Positions 24,850-34,182 of a DNA stretch of 64,000 bases are shown here, in pieces (the stretch's first letter is position 1; every line of letters starts with the position of its first letter). The notes below the pieces were generated by a model. That model searched no databases, was not told the DNA's origin, and saw nothing but the letters and a program-made list of their open reading frames with translations. This DNA is from Pelotomaculum propionicicum (lineage in GTDB: Bacteria; Bacillota; Desulfotomaculia; Desulfotomaculales; Pelotomaculaceae), in contig NZ_QFFZ01000004.1 of the NCBI RefSeq assembly GCF_004369225.1, forward strand, positions 91,244 through 155,243, written 5' to 3'. The position numbers and the translations under genes are program-made.

Positions 24850-25476
24850 ATGGAACAAATTAGAAGAAACCGGACTGAGAAAAAAAAAGAGGAGACCAGA
24901 AAAAGAATTGTCTCTATCGCAATTGAGCTTTTTAACAGGCAGGGTTTCGACAGGACCACTGTGGAGCAAATAGCCGAAGAGGCCGATGTTGCGAGGGGGA
25001 CCATATTCAACCACTTTCCTGTGAAAGAGGCCATTGTTCACGCATATGTGCAGACAGCCCTGCGGGATACAGGCTCTGAAGCGATTAACAAACTGGCGCG
25101 GCTGCCCGACATCCGGTCGCGGTTGACTGTGCTGCTGCGTCATTCTCTGCAGTGGTTTGAGCAAAACCTGCGCGCGGATGTTCTTGAAAAATATATGGTT
25201 TACATGATGCAGAGAGCGTTTGAAACGCTAAAGGATCAGGCTTTGAGGAGCGGTTTTAACAACATTCTGATACCGGTGCTTGGAGAGGGGCAGTCGGCCG
25301 GAGAAATCAGGCGGGATATTCCCGCTGAAGAGTTGGCCAATCACCTGGAATGGCTCAGCGCCTCAATGATTATCCTCTGGCTGGCCTGCCCTGAAAAATC
25401 CGCGGCGGAGATCATTGACAGGGAAATCGATCTTTTTCTCAGCGGAGCAGCCGGCGGGAGCGCTCAAAATAAATAG
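24850..25476 (+). CDS. TetR-family transcriptional regulator
   Basis: 208 residues. N-terminal helix-turn-helix is classical (RIVSIAIELFNRQGFDRTTVEQIAEEADVARGTIFNHFPVKEAIVHAYV) and the C-terminal helical domain is unlike any I can place. The DNA-binding helix contains the usual GTIFNHF. A palindrome in the promoter is the probable operator. The SDR gene 36 bases downstream is the likely target and partner. Confidence 0.9.
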   Translation: MEQIRRNRTEKKKEETRKRIVSIAIELFNRQGFDRTTVEQIAEEADVARGTIFNHFPVKEAIVHAYVQTALRDTGSEAINKLARLPDIRSRLTVLLRHSLQWFEQNLRADVLEKYMVYMMQRAFETLKDQALRSGFNNILIPVLGEGQSAGEIRRDIPAEELANHLEWLSASMIILWLACPEKSAAEIIDREIDLFLSGAAGGSAQNK

Positions 25477-25512
25477 GGGCGCTATGACAATTAAAAATAA
25501 GGAGAGGTAATC

Positions 25513-26376
25513 ATGCGGGAGTTTAAAGATAAGGTGGCGGTTATAACAGGCGCGGCCAGCGGCATAGGGCTGGGTATAGCCGGGCGCTGCGTCCGGGAAG
25601 GCATGCGGGTGGTCCTGGCTGACGTTGAGGAAGGCGCTTTAAACAAGGCCCAAAAAGAGCTGGCCGCACTGGGCGGCAACGTGCTGCCGGTTTTGACCGA
25701 TGTTTCTAAAGCTGGTGATGTGACCAGGCTGGCTGAGAAGACGCTTGAATGTTTTGGCGCGGTACACCTGCTTTGTAATAATGCCGGAGTAAGCGGGGCG
25801 GAGGGTTCCATCTGGGAGGTCAGCCTGGCCGACTGGGAATGGGCCGTGGGCGTTAACCTCTGGGGCGTTATCCACGGCCTGCGGACGTTTGTTCCTATCA
25901 TGCTGGACCAGAAAACAGAGGGACACATTGTCAATACCGCTTCCACCGCCGGGATTCTGCCCTATCATCCGGGTGTGACTTACCATGTGACCAAGCACGC
26001 GGTGGTGGCCCTGTCAGAAAACCTTTACAGGACGCTGGCCCAGCAGGAGGCCAAAATTAAAACCTCTGTCCTCTGTCCTGGTTTTGTAAAGACCAGGATT
26101 CTCAGCTCGGCGAGAAACCTGCCGGAGGAAAGCCGGGCCGGTTCCACCGCCGGGCAGCTGAATGTAGAAGCCGAAGAGGCCGCCTGGGCTTTTCTGGAGA
26201 AAGAATTTAAAGTTTTGACCCCGGACCAGGTCGCTGACTCCGTGTTTTCCGCTGTCAGGGAGGAAAAGTTTTATATCCTGACTCACCCCGAGTTCAACGA
26301 TGCGGTGAAAAAATGGATGGAAGGCATTATCCAGGAAAAGAACCCGGAGACTGCCCGGCTATCCTTCCGCAAGTAA
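25513..26376 (+). CDS. Short-chain dehydrogenase/reductase (classical SDR)
   Basis: 287 residues, AAGGAGAGG before the ATG. Cofactor motif TGAASGIG (12-19), acidic residue after the second strand (VLADVEE) favouring NAD(H), NNAGVSG, catalytic Ser in NTASTAG, and Y157-x3-K161 (YHVTKHAVV). About 40 residues longer than a minimal SDR, with a C-terminal region (LTPDQVADSVFSAVREEKFYI) often seen in SDRs acting on ketones or steroids. Likely controlled by the TetR protein upstream. Substrate unknown. Confidence 0.9.
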   Translation: MREFKDKVAVITGAASGIGLGIAGRCVREGMRVVLADVEEGALNKAQKELAALGGNVLPVLTDVSKAGDVTRLAEKTLECFGAVHLLCNNAGVSGAEGSIWEVSLADWEWAVGVNLWGVIHGLRTFVPIMLDQKTEGHIVNTASTAGILPYHPGVTYHVTKHAVVALSENLYRTLAQQEAKIKTSVLCPGFVKTRILSSARNLPEESRAGSTAGQLNVEAEEAAWAFLEKEFKVLTPDQVADSVFSAVREEKFYILTHPEFNDAVKKWMEGIIQEKNPETARLSFRK

Positions 26377-26384
26377 TTACACAG

Positions 26385-26413
26385 AAAAAAGCCACTCTTT
26401 TCAGAGTGGCTTT
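26385..26413 (-). terminator. Rho-independent terminator of htpG (shared by the convergent SDR gene)
   Basis: AAAGCCACTC (26388-26397) pairs with GAGTGGCTTT (26404-26413). On the minus strand the stem runs straight into a T-run; on the plus strand only three T residues follow, so it works best for htpG. Confidence 0.85.
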
Positions 26414-26421
26414 CCCTATCT

Positions 26422-28284
26422 CTATAAGGCTTTCTCCAGGATCCGGTAAATGCGGTCGACCATGGCCCGCGGGTTGACTACCAGGCCGGCGGCGATGAGC
26501 GCGTTGTCAAAAATCTGTTCCGCTACCACCCGGGCAAATTCGGGGTCTTCCTCGCGCAGGGTGGAAAGTCGCTTAACCAGCTTGTGCCGGGGATTAATCT
26601 CCAGGGCTTTTCTGCCCAGGGCGCCGAAGTCCTTATGCGCCGCCTGCATCACCCGCTGCATACTGCTGGTCAGCACGCCGTCCAGGTTTAACATGATGGC
26701 CGGGCTTTCCACCAGGCGCGCCGAGCTCCTGACCTCGCTCACCTTGTCACCCAGGATTTCCTTGAGCCAGGCCGTCAGGGCTTCCGTCTTCGCGCTGTCA
26801 AGCGCCTCCTCGCCGGGCTGGTCAGCCAGGCCGGGCAGTTCCAGGTTGGCGCTGTCCGCTGAGACCAGCTTCTTTCCTTCATATTCACGCAAATTGCTGA
26901 GGACGAAATCGTCTATCGGCTCATAGGTGTAAATCACCTCATAGCCGCAGCTGCGGAAGACCTCAAGGTAGGGGCCAGCTTCAATGACTTCCCTTGAAGG
27001 CCCGTTGATGAAATAAATGTCCTTCTGCCCTTCCTTCATTCTCCCTGCGTAATCAGCCAGTGCGACCAGTTGGCCCGGCTCCGCTCCGGAAGATTCAAAG
27101 CGCAGCAGTTTGGCCAGTTCGTCCCGGTAGGCAAAATCCGTGGTCGCCCCTTCTTTCAGAAACATGCCGAAAGTATTCCAGAACTCGGCGTACTTGGCGG
27201 GGTCCTCCTGGGACTGTTTATTGAGGAACTTCAAAAAGCGGCCGGTGATAACCTTTTGAAGTTTATTCATCAGCGCGCTGTCCTGGGTGGTCTCGCGGGA
27301 GATATTGAGCGGGATATCCTCGCTGTCCACCACGCCCTTAACAAAGCGCAGCCATTCGGGCAAGATATTGTCAGATTGCTGCTGAATCAGAACCTTGCGG
27401 CTGTATAGGTTAACACCCGGCTCCATTCTGCCGAAGCCGTACCGCTCGTAATTATGTTTTGGCACAAACAGCAGGGAGTTGATGGCCAGCGGCGCGTCAG
27501 CGCTAAAATGCAGCTGGTATAACGGCTCATCAAAGGCATTGGCGATGAATTTATAGAACTCGTTGTACTCTTCAGCTGTTACTTCACTCTTGTTGCGCGC
27601 CCAGATGGCCTGGACCGTGTTGACCTGTTCGCCGTTGACCTTTATGGGGAAGGGCACAAAGCCGGAGTACTGCCTGATCAGTTCTTTTATTCTGTCAGGT
27701 TTGGTAAAATCTGCGGCGTCTTCTTTCAGCTCCAGGATGATCCTGGTGCCCCGCCGCAGGTCTGCGGCCGGACCCAGGTCATAGCTGCCGATACCGCTGG
27801 AAACCCACTCGTAGCCGGGCTCACCGGGGCGGTAGGAGCGGGTAAGGACCCGTATTTTTTTAGCCACCATGAAAGCGGAGTAAAAACCCACGCCGAATTG
27901 GCCGATGAGGTTGAGGTCTTTTTGTTCCGACTCTTTTAACTGCCGGATGAATTCTTTTGACCCGGAGTGAGCGATCGTGCCCAGGTTTTCCACCAGCTCG
28001 TCCCTGGTCATACCGATGCCGGTGTCGGCTACCGTCACGGTTTTGTTATTTTCGTCTACCTCAATGGAAATTTCCAGCGGCAGGGCGTCCTTATCCGCCA
28101 AATCACTGCTTATCACAGACTGGTAGCGGAATTTTTCAAGGGCGTCCACGCTGTTTGAGATCAGTTCCCGCAGGAAGATTTCCCTTTCGGTGTACAGAGA
28201 GTTGACCACTATATCAAGAAGTTGTTTGACTTCAGCCTGGAACTCCCTGGTTTCAAAGTTCTCCTTTAGGTTAGCATCTGTCAC
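26422..28284 (-). CDS. htpG: Molecular chaperone HtpG (Hsp90)
   Basis: 620 residues, GTG start with GGAGGTG seven bases before. The GHKL ATPase domain has ELISNSVDALEKFRYQ, VADTGIGMTRDEL, GTIAHSGSKEF and GQFGVGFYSAFMVA. The middle domain (FVPFPIKVNGEQ, LYSRKVLIQQ, GVVDSEDIPLNISRE) and the C-terminal dimer domain are complete. It is an ATP-dependent dimeric cytoplasmic chaperone. Stand-alone gene with its own terminator. Confidence 0.97.
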   Translation of the reverse strand: MTDANLKENFETREFQAEVKQLLDIVVNSLYTEREIFLRELISNSVDALEKFRYQSVISSDLADKDALPLEISIEVDENNKTVTVADTGIGMTRDELVENLGTIAHSGSKEFIRQLKESEQKDLNLIGQFGVGFYSAFMVAKKIRVLTRSYRPGEPGYEWVSSGIGSYDLGPAADLRRGTRIILELKEDAADFTKPDRIKELIRQYSGFVPFPIKVNGEQVNTVQAIWARNKSEVTAEEYNEFYKFIANAFDEPLYQLHFSADAPLAINSLLFVPKHNYERYGFGRMEPGVNLYSRKVLIQQQSDNILPEWLRFVKGVVDSEDIPLNISRETTQDSALMNKLQKVITGRFLKFLNKQSQEDPAKYAEFWNTFGMFLKEGATTDFAYRDELAKLLRFESSGAEPGQLVALADYAGRMKEGQKDIYFINGPSREVIEAGPYLEVFRSCGYEVIYTYEPIDDFVLSNLREYEGKKLVSADSANLELPGLADQPGEEALDSAKTEALTAWLKEILGDKVSEVRSSARLVESPAIMLNLDGVLTSSMQRVMQAAHKDFGALGRKALEINPRHKLVKRLSTLREEDPEFARVVAEQIFDNALIAAGLVVNPRAMVDRIYRILEKAL

Positions 28285-28420
28285 TGTCTACACCTCCATA
28301 GTTATCTTGCGCGTTTGGTAGCACTGACCATTATTGACTATAAGTATAAAATTGGTTTATTTATGTGTCAAGGTTTATAGCAAAAAAATATAAGACACCA
28401 CAATCTTCAGCATATTTATC

Positions 28421-28447
28421 TTTACAAATATTACTCGGTGATATAAT
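28421..28447 (+). promoter_or_regulatory. Candidate promoter for the histidine kinase gene
   Basis: TTTACA (28421-28426) and TATAAT (28442-28447) with a short 15-base spacer, 66 bases before the kinase start; a second TATAAT follows at about 28451. The -10 matches are good, the spacing is not. Confidence 0.4.
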
Positions 28448-28512
28448 CATTATAATAGGTTAGAATTCTGGTGGACTCAGCGCAAAAATAAGGGCGCCGG
28501 GAGGTAACTTGA

Positions 28513-30150
28513 ATGGTTTTATACAGAGAAGCGGCGGCAAAAACCCAAAAAGATTTAGCCGAGGGTGATGTCCGGAAGATCATCGAAGAGCTGACCAGGC
28601 AGAATAACCGCATGGCGATCATTCAGCAAATAGCCAAAAGTATTAACGTGGAGATGACCTATGAGGAGATCATCGACGAGGTGGCCACTCCTCTGCGTAG
28701 CGTGTTGTCTTACGACCTGCTCAGTTTTTGTCTGTTGGAAAAAGGGCAGTTGATTATTAAGGCGAGCATTCCCAAGGAACAGGAAATCCTTGGTGAGGGT
28801 TGGGTGCTGCACAGCAACAATTCGGCGCCCTGGAAGGCTATCCATGATAAACGGTGCTTTTTGCGGCAGGACATCTGGCATGATTCCCACAAATACCAGG
28901 AAGATGAACATTTGCGCATGGTTAATATAAAATCGGCGATCATGGCGCCGCTGCTGGTAAATAACGAGGCCATCGGAGCGTTGAATTTCGGCAGCAGCAA
29001 AACTTACGCTTATTCGGAAAATGACTTTATTTTCGTGCAGCAGCTGGCCGACCAGCTTGCTGTTTGTATCAATAACGCGCGGCTGTTCGGGGAAGTTTCC
29101 AGGAGCAAAAGAGAGTGGGAGGAAACGTTCAAAGCAGTCCCCGACAAGCTGTTCCTGATTGACTGTTCGTTTAACGTACTGAGATACAATAAACAGGAGA
29201 ATCTCCTTCTAGATAACGACGGCAGGGAAAACAAATGCTACCATCTTATTGCCTGCTGCGGTGGCGACCGGCAGCTTTGCCCCGCTGTCGAGGCCTTTAA
29301 AACCGGCGTGTCTGCCGTCCGGGAGGTAACCCACCCTTCGACAAGGGTGATTTTCAATATATCGGCTTATCCCGCGTACAATGAAAACAGTGAACTTTGC
29401 GCCATGGTGGTTTATGTTAATGACGTCACGACTAAAAGAAGGATGGAGTCCCAGCTGTTCCAGTCGGCCAAACTGGCGGCCATAGGCGAGATGGCGGCGG
29501 GGGTGGCGCATGAATTGAACAGCCCGCTGACCGCCATCATCGGCAACGCCGGTTTGATTTTAAGGAAAACCGACTGTAAAGATAAACATTACAGGCTGTT
29601 GGAGGATATCAAAAACTGCGGCCAGAGAAGCAAGCGGATTATTCAAAACCTTTTGACTTTCGCCCGGCAGGACAGTTATTCTTTTGGGCCGGTTTCATTA
29701 AATGATGTTGTTGAAACCAGCCTTTACCTGATTTCCTACCAGATCGAAAAAAACAAGATAGCCATTGTCAAAAAGACAAGCAGCAGTATTCCGGTGGTCA
29801 TGGGCAACAAGCTGCAGCTGGAGCAGATAATCATCAATTTTTTGCTTAACGCGCGCGACGCCCTGGAGGGTGTGAGTGAGGGCAGGATTGAAATCTGTAC
29901 AGGTGTCATTGAGGACCCGGAAACTGAAAGCCCGGCTGTGATGATCAGGGTTACCGACAACGGGCGGGGGATGGATCCGGGTATCCTGAGTCAGATCTTT
30001 AACCCCTTTTTCACTACAAAAGAAAAAACAAAGGGGACCGGCCTGGGGCTTTCGGTCAGCCTTGGCATAGCTCAAACTCATGGCGGCAGGATAGATGTAG
30101 CCAGCGAACCTGGCGCCGGAAGCACATTTTCCTTAATCCTCCCGGTATAG
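28513..30150 (+). CDS. GAF-PAS sensor histidine kinase
   Basis: 545 residues; GGGAGGT before the ATG. An N-terminal coiled coil is followed by a GAF domain (~50-200; APLLVNNEAIGALNFGS), a PAS domain (~215-310) that contains KCYHLIACCGGDRQLCPAVE, a HisKA domain (GVAHELNSPLTAIIGNAGLIL) and an HATPase domain (NFLLNARDALEGV, DNGRGMDPGILSQIFNPFF, GTGLGLSVSLGIA). No membrane helix. The response regulator gene starts 11 bases downstream, so the pair is a two-component system, probably for the sigma-54 promoter at 31809. Confidence 0.93.
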   Translation: MVLYREAAAKTQKDLAEGDVRKIIEELTRQNNRMAIIQQIAKSINVEMTYEEIIDEVATPLRSVLSYDLLSFCLLEKGQLIIKASIPKEQEILGEGWVLHSNNSAPWKAIHDKRCFLRQDIWHDSHKYQEDEHLRMVNIKSAIMAPLLVNNEAIGALNFGSSKTYAYSENDFIFVQQLADQLAVCINNARLFGEVSRSKREWEETFKAVPDKLFLIDCSFNVLRYNKQENLLLDNDGRENKCYHLIACCGGDRQLCPAVEAFKTGVSAVREVTHPSTRVIFNISAYPAYNENSELCAMVVYVNDVTTKRRMESQLFQSAKLAAIGEMAAGVAHELNSPLTAIIGNAGLILRKTDCKDKHYRLLEDIKNCGQRSKRIIQNLLTFARQDSYSFGPVSLNDVVETSLYLISYQIEKNKIAIVKKTSSSIPVVMGNKLQLEQIIINFLLNARDALEGVSEGRIEICTGVIEDPETESPAVMIRVTDNGRGMDPGILSQIFNPFFTTKEKTKGTGLGLSVSLGIAQTHGGRIDVASEPGAGSTFSLILPV

Positions 30151-30161
30151 GAGAGATAACT

Positions 30162-31622
30162 ATGAGAAAACCAGCAATTCTGGTTATTGACGACGAAGTT
30201 GAGGTTGGGACTTTTTTTGAGTACTATTTGACTGAAGAAAGAGGCTACCCGGTTGATGTCGCCAATTCCGGCCGGGAGGCCAGGGCGCTGCTGCAGGAGA
30301 AGAAATTCGACCTGGCCCTGGTTGACTTGAAGCTGCCCGATACCGATGGGATTACTCTCCTGAGGGAGATAAAAGAAGTCAACCCCGCATGCGAGGTTAT
30401 TATCATGACCGGTTACAGCACAGTCAAGACAGCAGTGGAGGCAATGAAACTGGGCGCCCTCGACTACATCGACAAACCGTTTGAAGAGCTGGATGAGCTC
30501 GATCGAATAATCGACCACGCGGTATACCTGGTATCCAACAAAAAACAGTTTGCCGACGAGGAAGTTGAAAAACTTGCTTCAGAATATGGTATTGTCACTT
30601 CAAAAGACAGCCCGTTTAACAACCTGCTGCTGTTGTGTAAAAAAGTAGCCACCAGGAAAATATCAATCCTGATTGAGGGTGAAACCGGTACGGGGAAAGA
30701 AGTGCTGGCCAGGTTTATTCACGCCAACAGTACCCGCGCCGACTTCCCGTTTATCAGCATTAACTGCGGCGCCTTAACCGAGACCCTGCTGGAAAGCGAG
30801 CTTTTCGGTCATGAAAGGGGAGCTTTTACAGGAGCCCAGGGTTTAAGACACGGCATCTTCGAGCTGGCCCACAAGGGGACGCTTTTTTTGGACGAAGTGG
30901 GGGAAGCCACGCCGGCTATACAGGTCAAGCTGCTGAGGGTCCTGGAAAGCGGCGAATTTTTCAGGGTCGGGGCTGAAAAGCCGATCAAGTCCGATGTGCG
31001 CATAATAGCCGCCACCAACAAAAACCTGCGCGAGGCCGCAAGGAGTAAATTGTTCCGGGAAGACCTGCTTTACCGTCTTGACGTTGTGTGTGTCAACGTG
31101 CCCCCCCTGCGCGAGCGCAGGATGGACATACTGCCTTTAACCAATTATTTCATTGGGAAAAATCTGCCGGCGGAAGATGCGCGGGGAAAAGCTGAATTCA
31201 ATCCGGAGGCCAGGCAGCTGCTGCGTGAATACGACTGGCCGGGCAATGTCAGAGAGCTTTCCAATGTAGTGGCCAGGGCGATGGCGATCAGAGAGGGCCG
31301 CACCATGGGTCCTGAGTGCCTGCCCAATAGTATTGCCTTTAGCTGTGGCGGCAAATTTTCAGAGCCGGCCGGAAATCCTGCCGGGCAAGACCTGAAAGCA
31401 GCGGTGCGCGAGCTGTCACAGAGGTTCCGCAAGGTAATTCTTGACAGTGAAAACATTGATATTAAAGAAGTCTCCAGCTTGTTAAAAAGTGAAGCGGACA
31501 GCATTATCAAGGATATAATTGAAAGTGCGCTTGAAAAAACCGGCCACAACAGGATGGCTGCGGCCAGGCTCCTGAACGTAAGCCCCAGGATCTTGAGGTA
31601 CCTGCTTAACGAGAAAAAATAG
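30162..31622 (+). CDS. Sigma-54-dependent response regulator (NtrC family)
   Basis: 486 residues. Receiver domain with DDE and Asp55 as phosphoacceptor (VDLKLPD), then an AAA+ domain with Walker A GETGTGKE, the sigma-54 contact loop GAFTGA (about 222), Walker B TLFLDEVGEA and the arginine-finger region LREDLLYRLDV. The C-terminal Fis-type helix-turn-helix is TGHNRMAAARLLNVSPRILRYL. It opens RNAP-sigma-54 promoters when phosphorylated. A good -24/-12 promoter lies 187 bases past its stop and is the most likely target. Confidence 0.95.
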   Translation: MRKPAILVIDDEVEVGTFFEYYLTEERGYPVDVANSGREARALLQEKKFDLALVDLKLPDTDGITLLREIKEVNPACEVIIMTGYSTVKTAVEAMKLGALDYIDKPFEELDELDRIIDHAVYLVSNKKQFADEEVEKLASEYGIVTSKDSPFNNLLLLCKKVATRKISILIEGETGTGKEVLARFIHANSTRADFPFISINCGALTETLLESELFGHERGAFTGAQGLRHGIFELAHKGTLFLDEVGEATPAIQVKLLRVLESGEFFRVGAEKPIKSDVRIIAATNKNLREAARSKLFREDLLYRLDVVCVNVPPLRERRMDILPLTNYFIGKNLPAEDARGKAEFNPEARQLLREYDWPGNVRELSNVVARAMAIREGRTMGPECLPNSIAFSCGGKFSEPAGNPAGQDLKAAVRELSQRFRKVILDSENIDIKEVSSLLKSEADSIIKDIIESALEKTGHNRMAAARLLNVSPRILRYLLNEKK

Positions 31623-31660
31623 TATAAACTTCAACAACAATTAATACCACAGGATTTTCT

Positions 31661-31710
31661 TTCAGGCTGCCGATTTTTCGGCAGCCTGAACGTTTTTTCG
31701 GCAGCCTGAA
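31661..31710 (+). terminator. Terminator with a duplicated arm; possible activator binding repeats
   Basis: TTCAGGCTGCCG (31661-31672) pairs perfectly with CGGCAGCCTGAA (31679-31690), followed by CG and six T residues (31693-31698). The same right arm is then repeated at 31699-31710. The first hairpin is a good terminator for the kinase/regulator operon. Three copies of a 12-base word 100-150 bases before a sigma-54 promoter also fit upstream activator sites. Confidence 0.75.
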
Positions 31711-31808
31711 GCCCGGATAAGTCATGTGCCAAATTCCGGCAAATACCGACAGGCCAGATAAACAGGCAACTGTCAAAAAGCACCGGCGCCTTAAAAGTAA
31801 ATTTCTTC

Positions 31809-31825
31809 CTGGTACACTATTTGCT
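31809..31825 (+). promoter_or_regulatory. Sigma-54 (-24/-12) promoter of the nfn-molybdenum hydroxylase operon
   Basis: CTGGTACACTATTTGCT aligns without gaps to the consensus YTGGCACGNNNNTTGCW: the invariant GG and GC are present with correct 10-base spacing and only two consensus bases differ. It is 51 bases before nfnA and directly downstream of a gene for a sigma-54 activator. Confidence 0.8.
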
Positions 31826-31875
31826 GAAGTGTTCATTTAAAAAGATTTCCTACAAGGGGAGGGTAGAGTACTTAT

Positions 31876-32739
31876 ATGTACAGGATTGTCAAAAAAGAAT
31901 TGTTGGCGCCGACACTGAACCTTTTTGAAATCGAGGCTCCGCTGGTGGCGCGAAAGGCTTTGGCAGGACAGTTTGTCATCCTGCGCATTAACGGGGAGGG
32001 GGAAAGGATTCCGCTGACCATCGCTGATTTTGACCGTGCGGGGGGAACCATCACCTGTGTCTTTCAGGAGGTCGGCAAGACGACAAAAGAGCTGGGAGCT
32101 TTAGGTGAAGGGGATTTTTTGCAGGATTTTGTAGGTCCGCTTGGGCTGCCGTCGCATGTTGAAAACTATGGCAGCGTGATCTGTGTGGGCGGCGGTGTTG
32201 GTGTGGCCCCCGTTTTCCCGATCGCGCGGGCCTTGAAAGAGGCGGGCAACGAGGTGGTCGGGATTATAGGGGCGCGCACGAAGGAACTGCTTTTCTGGGA
32301 AGAAAAAATGAGGTCCGCCTGCAGTGAGCTGCGGGTGACAACCGACGATGGCTCATACGTCCGGAAGGGTTTTGTGACTGACCTGCTGCGCGAAGCAATC
32401 GAGGAGAAAAAGAACACCAGCCTGTGTGTCGCCATAGGCCCTCTGCCCATGATGCGGGCGGTATGCAGCCTGACCAGGGAATACGGCTTGAAAACCATTG
32501 TCAGCCTTAACTCAATCATGGTCGACGGCACCGGCATGTGCGGCTGCTGCAGGGTAACCGTCGGCGGCGAGACCAAATTTGCCTGTGTGGACGGCCCGGA
32601 GTTTGACGGGCACCTGGTCGATTTTGAGGAAATGGCCAGGCGGGCGGTTATTTATAAGCCGCAGGAGCAGTTGGCCGTGGCCCGCTACGTGGAAAACCAC
32701 GGGCATAACTGCAGCTGTAGTTGTGGAGGTGGCAGGTAG
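31876..32739 (+). CDS. nfnA: NfnA/SudB-type NAD(P)-binding flavoprotein with [2Fe-2S] cluster
   Basis: 287 residues. Ferredoxin-NADP reductase fold: FAD-binding region (RIPLTIADFD), then GGGVGVAPVFPIARAL for the nucleotide, and a C-terminal cysteine motif MVDGTGMCGCCRV...C for a [2Fe-2S] cluster. This is the small subunit of NADH-dependent reduced ferredoxin:NADP oxidoreductase (also described as sulfide dehydrogenase SudB). The C-terminus ends in a Cys/Gly-rich tail (HNCSCSCGGGR). A close paralogue begins at 63592. First gene after the sigma-54 promoter. Confidence 0.9.
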   Translation: MYRIVKKELLAPTLNLFEIEAPLVARKALAGQFVILRINGEGERIPLTIADFDRAGGTITCVFQEVGKTTKELGALGEGDFLQDFVGPLGLPSHVENYGSVICVGGGVGVAPVFPIARALKEAGNEVVGIIGARTKELLFWEEKMRSACSELRVTTDDGSYVRKGFVTDLLREAIEEKKNTSLCVAIGPLPMMRAVCSLTREYGLKTIVSLNSIMVDGTGMCGCCRVTVGGETKFACVDGPEFDGHLVDFEEMARRAVIYKPQEQLAVARYVENHGHNCSCSCGGGR

Positions 32740-34157
32740 TGACCGGAGGAAGCAAACCTAAAAAAACTATTGTTCCGAAGAAAAACCCGATGCCATCTCA
32801 GGACCCGTTCCTGCGCGCTAAAAATTTTAATGAGGTGGCCCTGGGCTATACGGAACAGGCGGTTGTGGCCGAGGCCAACCGCTGCCTGCAGTGCAAGAAC
32901 GCGCCCTGCCGCCAGGGGTGCCCGGTGGAGGTGGACATCCCGGCGTTTATCGGGCTGGCCGCGGAGCGGGATTTCGCCGGGGCCATTAAAAAACTGAAGG
33001 AAAAGAACGCCCTGCCCGCGGTATGCGGCCGGGTCTGCCCGCAGGAGAGCCAGTGTGAGAAGTACTGTACTCTGGGCAAGAAAAACGAGCCGGTGGCCAT
33101 CGGCCGCATAGAGCGCTATTGCGCGGACTGGGAGCTCGCCAACGGGGTGCTGCCCCAGCAGGTGAACCCGCCGACAGGCAAAAGTGTGGCTGTGGTAGGG
33201 TCCGGGCCGGCAGGACTGACCTGCGCCGCCGATTTGGCCAAACTCGGCCATGAGGTTACGGTTTTCGAAGCACTGCACGTTCCCGGCGGGGTTTTGATGT
33301 ACGGCATTCCGGAATTCAGGCTGCCCAAAAAGGTGGTGCAGGCCGAGATCAACAATTTGAAAAACCTGGGCGTGAACATCGAGGTAAACGCTGTGGTCGG
33401 CAAATTTGCCGTGGTTGACGAACTGCTCAACGGCGGCGGCTTTGACGCGGTCTTTATCGGCACCGGGGCAGGATTGCCTTACTTTATGAACATACCGGGT
33501 GAAAACGCCTGCGGCGTATATTCGGCCAACGAGTTTCTCACCCGGACCAACTTAATGAAAGCCTACCGCTTTCCCGACGCCGACACTCCCATCAGGGTCG
33601 GCGATAAGGTAGCGGTCCTAGGCGGCGGCAACGTGGCCATGGATGCCGCCCGCACCGCCTTGCGCCTGGGCGCCAAAGAGTCCTGGATTGTGTACCGGCG
33701 TTCGAAAAACGAGCTTCCCGCCCGCCACGAAGAAGTCGAGCACGCTGAGGAGGAGGGGGTCAAGTTCGCCTTTTTAACCAGCCCCACCAGGATTATTTAC
33801 AACAGTGACTACTGGGTAATAGCCATGGAGTGCCTGCAATACAAACTGGGTGAGCCGGACGCTTCCGGCCGGCGCAGTCCCGTCCCCATACCCGGTTCTG
33901 AATTCGTGATGGATGTGGATACTGTGGTGGTGGCTATCGGCCAGGGGCCGAACCCGCTGGTCCCCAGGACCACCAAAGGCCTGGAGTGCAATAAAAAAGG
34001 CAACATCGTAGCCGATCTTGCGACCGGCGCCACTTCCAAGCCCGGCGTTTTTGCCGGCGGTGACGTGGTAACCGGCGCCGCTACCGTGATCCTGGCGATG
34101 GGCGCCGGGCGCACGGCGGCCAAAGCGATACACGCTTACCTTAACGGCGACAGTTAG
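32739..34157 (+). CDS. nfnB: NfnB/SudA-type flavoprotein (GltD-like) with two [4Fe-4S] clusters
   Basis: 472 residues from GTG 32739, which overlaps the nfnA stop by one base and has GGAGGTGG upstream; a TTG at 32721 is the other in-frame choice. Cysteine motifs CLQCKNAPCRQGCPV and CGRVCPQESQCEKYC bind two [4Fe-4S] clusters. Two Rossmann folds follow (VVGSGPAGLTCAADLAKLG for FAD, VLGGGNVAMDAARTALRLG for NADP). With NfnA it forms the electron-bifurcating transhydrogenase that couples ferredoxin and NADH to NADPH, or a related enzyme. Confidence 0.9.
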   Translation: MTGGSKPKKTIVPKKNPMPSQDPFLRAKNFNEVALGYTEQAVVAEANRCLQCKNAPCRQGCPVEVDIPAFIGLAAERDFAGAIKKLKEKNALPAVCGRVCPQESQCEKYCTLGKKNEPVAIGRIERYCADWELANGVLPQQVNPPTGKSVAVVGSGPAGLTCAADLAKLGHEVTVFEALHVPGGVLMYGIPEFRLPKKVVQAEINNLKNLGVNIEVNAVVGKFAVVDELLNGGGFDAVFIGTGAGLPYFMNIPGENACGVYSANEFLTRTNLMKAYRFPDADTPIRVGDKVAVLGGGNVAMDAARTALRLGAKESWIVYRRSKNELPARHEEVEHAEEEGVKFAFLTSPTRIIYNSDYWVIAMECLQYKLGEPDASGRRSPVPIPGSEFVMDVDTVVVAIGQGPNPLVPRTTKGLECNKKGNIVADLATGATSKPGVFAGGDVVTGAATVILAMGAGRTAAKAIHAYLNGDS

Positions 34158-34182
34158 AAATTTTTTAAGAGGAGGTTAATTT

